DNA from: Betaproteobacteria bacterium | GTDB taxonomy: Bacteria > Pseudomonadota > Gammaproteobacteria > Burkholderiales > SG8-41 | DNA length: 64,000 nucleotides | NCBI GenBank assembly: GCA_900299145.1 | Contig: OMIN01000113.1 | Location: 49,887 to 113,886, forward strand | Reading direction: 5' to 3' | Program-made: the position numbers and the translations under genes | The notes under the pieces: model-generated | Seen by the model: only the letters and a program-made list of their open reading frames with translations | Told to the model about the DNA's origin: nothing | Databases searched by the model: none | In this document: positions 61,227 to 64,000 of the stretch, in pieces | Position numbering within the stretch: the first letter of the stretch is position 1 | How the letters are laid out: each line of letters begins with the position of its first letter

Positions 61227-61560
61227 CTACTTGTCCTTGGAGATTGATTAACAGGTTGTCCAGATTTTCATAGCGGCTTTGCCACGCTGCCCGTTGTTCG
61301 TCGAACCATTTTTCGACAGCGGCCAGGTTTTCGGGCCTTAGTTTGCAGGTGCGCACACGCCCCGCCTTTTCCGAAACAATGAGGCCGCTGCTTTCAAGCA
61401 CCTTGATGTGTTTCAGAAACGCCGGCAGGCCCAATTGGAACGGCTCCGCCAGCTCTTTGATCGATGCCGAACCGCTGCACAGACGGGCAATGACCGACCG
61501 CCGGGTGGGATCGGCCAGCGCGTGAAATGCCAGATCAAGCGTTGCAGAATAGTTTTCCAT
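61216..61560 (-). CDS. ArsR-family HTH regulator (first pair)
   Basis: 114 residues with the winged-helix core: LADPTRRSVIARLCSGSASIKELAEPF, then LPAFLKHIKVLESSGLIVSEKAGR. No cysteine metal site typical of arsenic sensors is evident. It overlaps the AHSA1 gene, which it likely controls. Its ATG lies inside the first of two palindromic sequences (61548-61603), consistent with autoregulation. Paralogue of 61782-62123, with which it is divergent. Confidence 0.88.
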   Translation of the reverse strand: MENYSATLDLAFHALADPTRRSVIARLCSGSASIKELAEPFQLGLPAFLKHIKVLESSGLIVSEKAGRVRTCKLRPENLAAVEKWFDEQRAAWQSRYENLDNLLINLQGQVDET

Positions 61561-61572
61561 TTAGCAAACTAT
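61548..61572. promoter_or_regulatory. Operator 1 for the first ArsR
   Basis: AATAGTTTTCCATTTAGCAA continuing to AACTAT, an imperfect palindrome containing the ArsR start codon. Near-duplicate of operator 2. Probable autorepression site. Confidence 0.6.
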
Positions 61573-61577
61573 AGCAC

Positions 61578-61603
61578 AATAGTTTTCTAATTAGCAAACT
61601 ATT
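61578..61603. promoter_or_regulatory. Operator 2 for the first ArsR
   Basis: AATAGTTTTCTAATTAGCAA continuing to ACTATT: arms of 13 bases pair with one mismatch. Spacing to operator 1 is about three helical turns, fitting two dimers side by side. Confidence 0.65.
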
Positions 61604-61742
61604 TTAGCCGCCTTTTCTGCAACCTATTATTTCTAAATTTATACAATAGATTCATATAGTTATATCGATGCCATGCACAGCAACTCTTCAGTCGATACCG
61701 TTGTAATGCCGCGATTCTGCATTGACTTCTCTCTTCCAGCTT

Positions 61743-61770
61743 AATATATTTCTAATTAGTAATATAAATA
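61743..61770. promoter_or_regulatory. Operator candidate for the second ArsR
   Basis: AATATATTTCTAATTAGTAA then TATAAAT contains a central TAATTA dyad, just before the second ArsR ATG. It differs in its arms from operators 1 and 2, so the two ArsR proteins may have distinct specificity. Confidence 0.45.
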
Positions 61771-61781
61771 AATGGAAATAT

Positions 61782-62123
61782 ATGATCCCAGAAACCCTCA
61801 ATCAGGCGTTCGCTGCGCTGGCTGACCCCACGCGCCGCGCCATCATTGCGCGGCTTGCCTCCGGCGAGGCCACTGTAAATGAACTGGCGCAACCGTTCGC
61901 GCTCACCCAACCCGCGATTTCAAAGCACCTGAAAGTGCTGGAACGCGCGGGGCTGATCTCTCGCAGCCGCGTTGCGCAAACCCGGCCTTGCCGCATTGAA
62001 GCCGCGCCGCTCAAGGCCGTTGCGAATTGGGTCGTGGCGTATCGCAACTTGTGGGAAGACAGCTTCGACAAACTCGACGCCTTTCTGCAAACAACGCAGC
62101 CCGGCACAGCAAAAGGAAACTGA
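61782..62123 (+). CDS. ArsR-family HTH regulator (second pair)
   Basis: 113 residues: FAALADPTRRAIIARLASGEATVNELAQPF, then QPAISKHLKVLERAGLISRSR; about half the residues match the first ArsR. ATG 61782 follows TGGAAA. The AHSA1 gene begins two bases downstream of its stop (62125). Divergent from the first pair. Confidence 0.88.
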   Translation: MIPETLNQAFAALADPTRRAIIARLASGEATVNELAQPFALTQPAISKHLKVLERAGLISRSRVAQTRPCRIEAAPLKAVANWVVAYRNLWEDSFDKLDAFLQTTQPGTAKGN

Positions 62124-62124
62124 C

Positions 62125-62643
62125 ATGACGGCAAACAGCGGTAAGTCGCGCGCCATGGCGTTTCAAATGACGCGCGTGTTTAACACGCCACGCGAACGGC
62201 TGTGGAAGGCCTGGAGCGAGGCAGGCCAGCTGCAACAGTGGTGGGGGCCCAGGGGGTGCACCGTCACTGTTGCCCGTCTGGAATTTACCCCCGGCGGCTT
62301 TTTCCATTACGCGATGCATTTCGACGGCGCCCCGGCGACATGGGGGCGTTTTAACTATCGCCAGATCGCCACCCTGGAGCGCATTGTCTGGCTCAATTCG
62401 TTCTCCAACGAAAACTGCGGAATCGCGCGCGCGCCTTTCAGCGATGTGTGTCCGTTCGAAATCGAAAACACCGTGACGTTCACTGAGCGCGCCGGAGCCA
62501 CCACTGTGTCATTGCAGGCTGAGCCATTCGGTGAAACCGCCGCGGAACGTCAATTCTTCAACGAGCTGTGTTCTTCCGGGTCGCTGGAACAGGGCTACGC
62601 CGGCACATTCGACGAACTGGCGGACTGGCTGGCAAAGGCCTGA
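62125..62643 (+). CDS. AHSA1/SRPBCC-domain protein (second pair)
   Basis: 172 residues with MTRVFNTPRERLWKAWSEAGQLQQWWGP, VARLEFTPGGFFHYAMHFDG and a C-terminal helix LEQGYAGTFDELADWLAKA. AAAAGGAAAC precedes the ATG. Coupled with its ArsR. Homologous to 60717-61226 in layout and motif. Followed immediately by the DUF1684 remnant. Confidence 0.87.
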   Translation: MTANSGKSRAMAFQMTRVFNTPRERLWKAWSEAGQLQQWWGPRGCTVTVARLEFTPGGFFHYAMHFDGAPATWGRFNYRQIATLERIVWLNSFSNENCGIARAPFSDVCPFEIENTVTFTERAGATTVSLQAEPFGETAAERQFFNELCSSGSLEQGYAGTFDELADWLAKA

Positions 62644-62673
62644 TTCTGCCAGAAGCAGAGTGGCTGTCCGTCC

Positions 62674-62737
62674 GCGCGTGCCCGTTTCCCCCGGGAAACG
62701 CCACGCAGTGGTTTGTGATGGCGTGCCGATGTTCTAA
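62674..62737 (+). pseudogene. Decayed 3' end of a second DUF1684 gene
   Basis: 64 bases align without gaps to the last 64 bases of the intact DUF1684 gene (60657-60720), with 50 identical by my count, including the GATGGCGTGCCGATG stretch and the TAA. Translated, RVPVSPGKRHAVVCDGVPMF against RVPIPAGERFAVDRDGVPML. Weaker similarity with a frame change continues left to about 62641 (ATTCTGCCAGAAG). Confidence 0.75.
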
Positions 62738-62749
62738 CAATTTACCAGT

Positions 62750-63340
62750 TCAGGTATACGGCACATAGGTGTTCACCAGATCGAGGGCGTCGCCGTATTC
62801 ACCAAACGCATCGAGGTTGAGTTCGCTGTTCATGCTCATCGGCGCGCGGGCTTCGACCAAGCCGAGAAAATCAAACCCCGCGCCGGCATCGTAGGCGAGC
62901 ACGCGCACCCGCAACGTATTCGGCCGCGACTCAAAAGTCGCGCGCATACCGGCAACAATCTTGTCGCGCGCCGCCGAGGGTAAAGCGCGGAACCGCAGCA
63001 ACTGAATGCGCGCTGCACGCCCGGTTATGGCTGTGCCGGGATAAATCTGGAAACCGAACGAGCGGTAGATGCGTACCCGGCTGGTGACGCGCTTGGTCCA
63101 CGGGCTGGCGTTGTCAAAGCCGACTTTCAGATACGCCGGTGAATCCAGCACGCCGGGGCTGGCAAGGTCGTACATCGCCAGATAGCGCGGCGCGCCATCG
63201 GTGCACACATAGCGCAGCGCGGTCTCGAAGCCGGGCACCGACAGCCGTTCGGGAATGTGCTCGGTGTCGTACCACGCGTTAAATTCTTCCTCCAGCGCGG
63301 GCGGCGGCTGCATTAATACCAGCAGAAATCCCTTGTCCAT
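62750..63340 (-). CDS. Dimeric alpha-beta-barrel protein (DUF4286/EthD-like)
   Basis: 196 residues. AWYDTEHIPERLSVPGFETALRY is the family's signature entry, then APRYLAMYDLASPGVL, and a second related half from about residue 100 (RIQLLRFRALPSAARD). It probably binds or degrades small aromatics or acts as an accessory. ATG 63340 follows GGAGATTTG. Upstream lies copy 20 of the repeat and the last Bug gene. Confidence 0.8.
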   Translation of the reverse strand: MDKGFLLVLMQPPPALEEEFNAWYDTEHIPERLSVPGFETALRYVCTDGAPRYLAMYDLASPGVLDSPAYLKVGFDNASPWTKRVTSRVRIYRSFGFQIYPGTAITGRAARIQLLRFRALPSAARDKIVAGMRATFESRPNTLRVRVLAYDAGAGFDFLGLVEARAPMSMNSELNLDAFGEYGDALDLVNTYVPYT

Positions 63341-63382
63341 TTCAAATCTCCAAAACGGGCTCAATCAGAGAATAAAATTATT

Positions 63383-63402
63383 CAATAAAAACATATAGTT
63401 AC
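63383..63402 (+). repeat. Dispersed AT-rich junction repeat, copy 20
   Basis: Reads CAATAAAAACATATAGTTAC, preceded by AATAAAATTATT. Non-coding, in opposite orientation to both flanking minus-strand genes. Confidence 0.8.
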
Positions 63403-63443
63403 AACACATTGGGACAACCAAGACCAAGAAACAAGGCGGACGC

Positions 63444-64000
63444 TCAGTTCAGAGTCACCTTCCCCGCCTTGACCACTTGCCCCCACAGGTCGGTATCGCG
63501 CCGGATCAGCGTGCTCAACTGTTCCGGCGTCGACGAGACAGCATCCACGCCGCGCTCGGCAAACATCGTTTGCACCTGCGGCTTCTTGTAGGCTTCCTGC
63601 ACTGCTGCGCTCAGTCTCTTGACAACATCCGGCGGCGTGCCGGCGGGCGCCATCAACGCGCCCCACGCAGAAGTATCGTAATCGCGAATGCCGGCTTCCA
63701 TCATCGTCGGAATGTTGGGCAGCCGCTTGTTGCGCGTGCCGCTGGTCACGGCAAGCGCGCGCGTCTTGCCCGCTTCGATTTGCGGCAGCGAGGTCGGCAC
63801 CGAATCCATCAGCATGTCGATGTGCCCGCCCACCACATCGGCCAGCGCCGGCGCCGAGCCCTTATAGGGCACATGGCGCATTTTGGCGCCCGTGCGCATT
63901 TCCAGCAGCACCGCGAACATTTGCACCGACGAACCCACGCCCGCCGAGCCGTAGGTCAATTTGTCGGGATTGGCTTTGGCGTAGTTCACCAGTTCCCGGA
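63444..64000 (-). CDS. Bug/TctC-family solute-binding protein, 5' end cut by window edge
   Basis: About 185 C-terminal residues visible; the N-terminus and signal lie beyond 64000. Visible family marks: YAKANPDKLTYGSAGVGSSVQMFA, HVPYKGSAPALADVVGGHIDML, NIPTMMEAGIRDYDTSAWGALMAPAGTP and the C-terminal LIRRDTDLWGQVVKAGKVTLN. The ATG at 63989 is internal, not the start. Confidence 0.9.
   Translation of the reverse strand, partial: RELVNYAKANPDKLTYGSAGVGSSVQMFAVLLEMRTGAKMRHVPYKGSAPALADVVGGHIDMLMDSVPTSLPQIEAGKTRALAVTSGTRNKRLPNIPTMMEAGIRDYDTSAWGALMAPAGTPPDVVKRLSAAVQEAYKKPQVQTMFAERGVDAVSSTPEQLSTLIRRDTDLWGQVVKAGKVTLN

Noticed and set aside
877..63402. The AT-rich repeat as a CRISPR array or tandem repeat.
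   Set aside because: Copies are single, kilobases apart and in both orientations, with no spacers or cas genes.
877..63402. The AT-rich repeat as a simple sigma-factor promoter.
   Set aside because: One copy lies between convergent genes and one inside ilvA, others overlap stop codons, and orientation relative to the downstream gene is mixed.

Overview
The window looks like a chromosomal segment of a GC-rich betaproteobacterium, most likely Burkholderiales. Two lines of evidence support this. Ten Bug/TctC-type periplasmic solute-binding proteins lie in 64 kb, an expansion typical of that order. Two conserved housekeeping neighbourhoods are also present: ttcA - pteridine reductase - MidA-type methyltransferase, and cca - NDUFA9-like oxidoreductase - lytic transglycosylase - ilvA - rpiA - ppx. 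No rRNA, tRNA, CRISPR array, prophage or complete classical insertion sequence was recognised.

Layout. 1-2.1 kb: a Bug protein cut by the left edge, a PilZ protein and an exported hypothetical. 2.2-14.8 kb: a plus-strand catabolic cluster holding a free-standing biotin carrier, a sulfite-oxidase-like molybdoenzyme, EtfBA, carboxyltransferase and biotin carboxylase, a FadB-like bifunctional beta-oxidation enzyme, a split ADP-forming acyl-CoA synthetase and an iron-type alcohol dehydrogenase. Together they could activate, oxidise and carboxylate an acyl-CoA whose identity the sequence does not reveal. 15-19 kb: a small thioesterase, a PQQ dehydrogenase with a lanthanide-type Asp pair followed by its probable cytochrome c acceptor, and a patatin. 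19-38 kb: accessory metabolism (HD protein, SDRs, GFA protein, GST, enolase-superfamily enzyme, amidohydrolase, cupins, EamA permeases, M20 amidohydrolase) interleaved with Bug genes, plus a 363-bp GIY-YIG element with 33-bp terminal inverted repeats. 38-57.7 kb: mostly core genes (2-hydroxyacid dehydrogenase, dapE, ttcA, MidA, cca, slt, ilvA, rpiA, ppx) with a TSUP exporter, an intradiol-dioxygenase-like pair and a DUF3500 protein. 57.7-64 kb: three more Bug genes, a DUF1684 protein, two divergent ArsR/AHSA1 regulator-effector pairs with palindromic operators, and a decayed second DUF1684 tail.

The strongest unexplained signal is a dispersed AT-rich repeat with core AATAAAACAAATACTTAC and a looser A/T arm to its left. 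I count 20 copies, in both orientations. Nineteen sit at gene junctions and one lies inside ilvA. Where they overlap genes they supply start codons and N-termini (proteins beginning MNKNKYLQ, MFNKNKYL, MKTNTYN), stop codons, or a C-terminus (RpiA ends KKFNKNK). It fits neither a simple promoter nor a terminator, and I do not recognise it as a described element. Candidate explanations are an uptake-like signature sequence, a miniature mobile element, or a regulon-wide protein-binding site.
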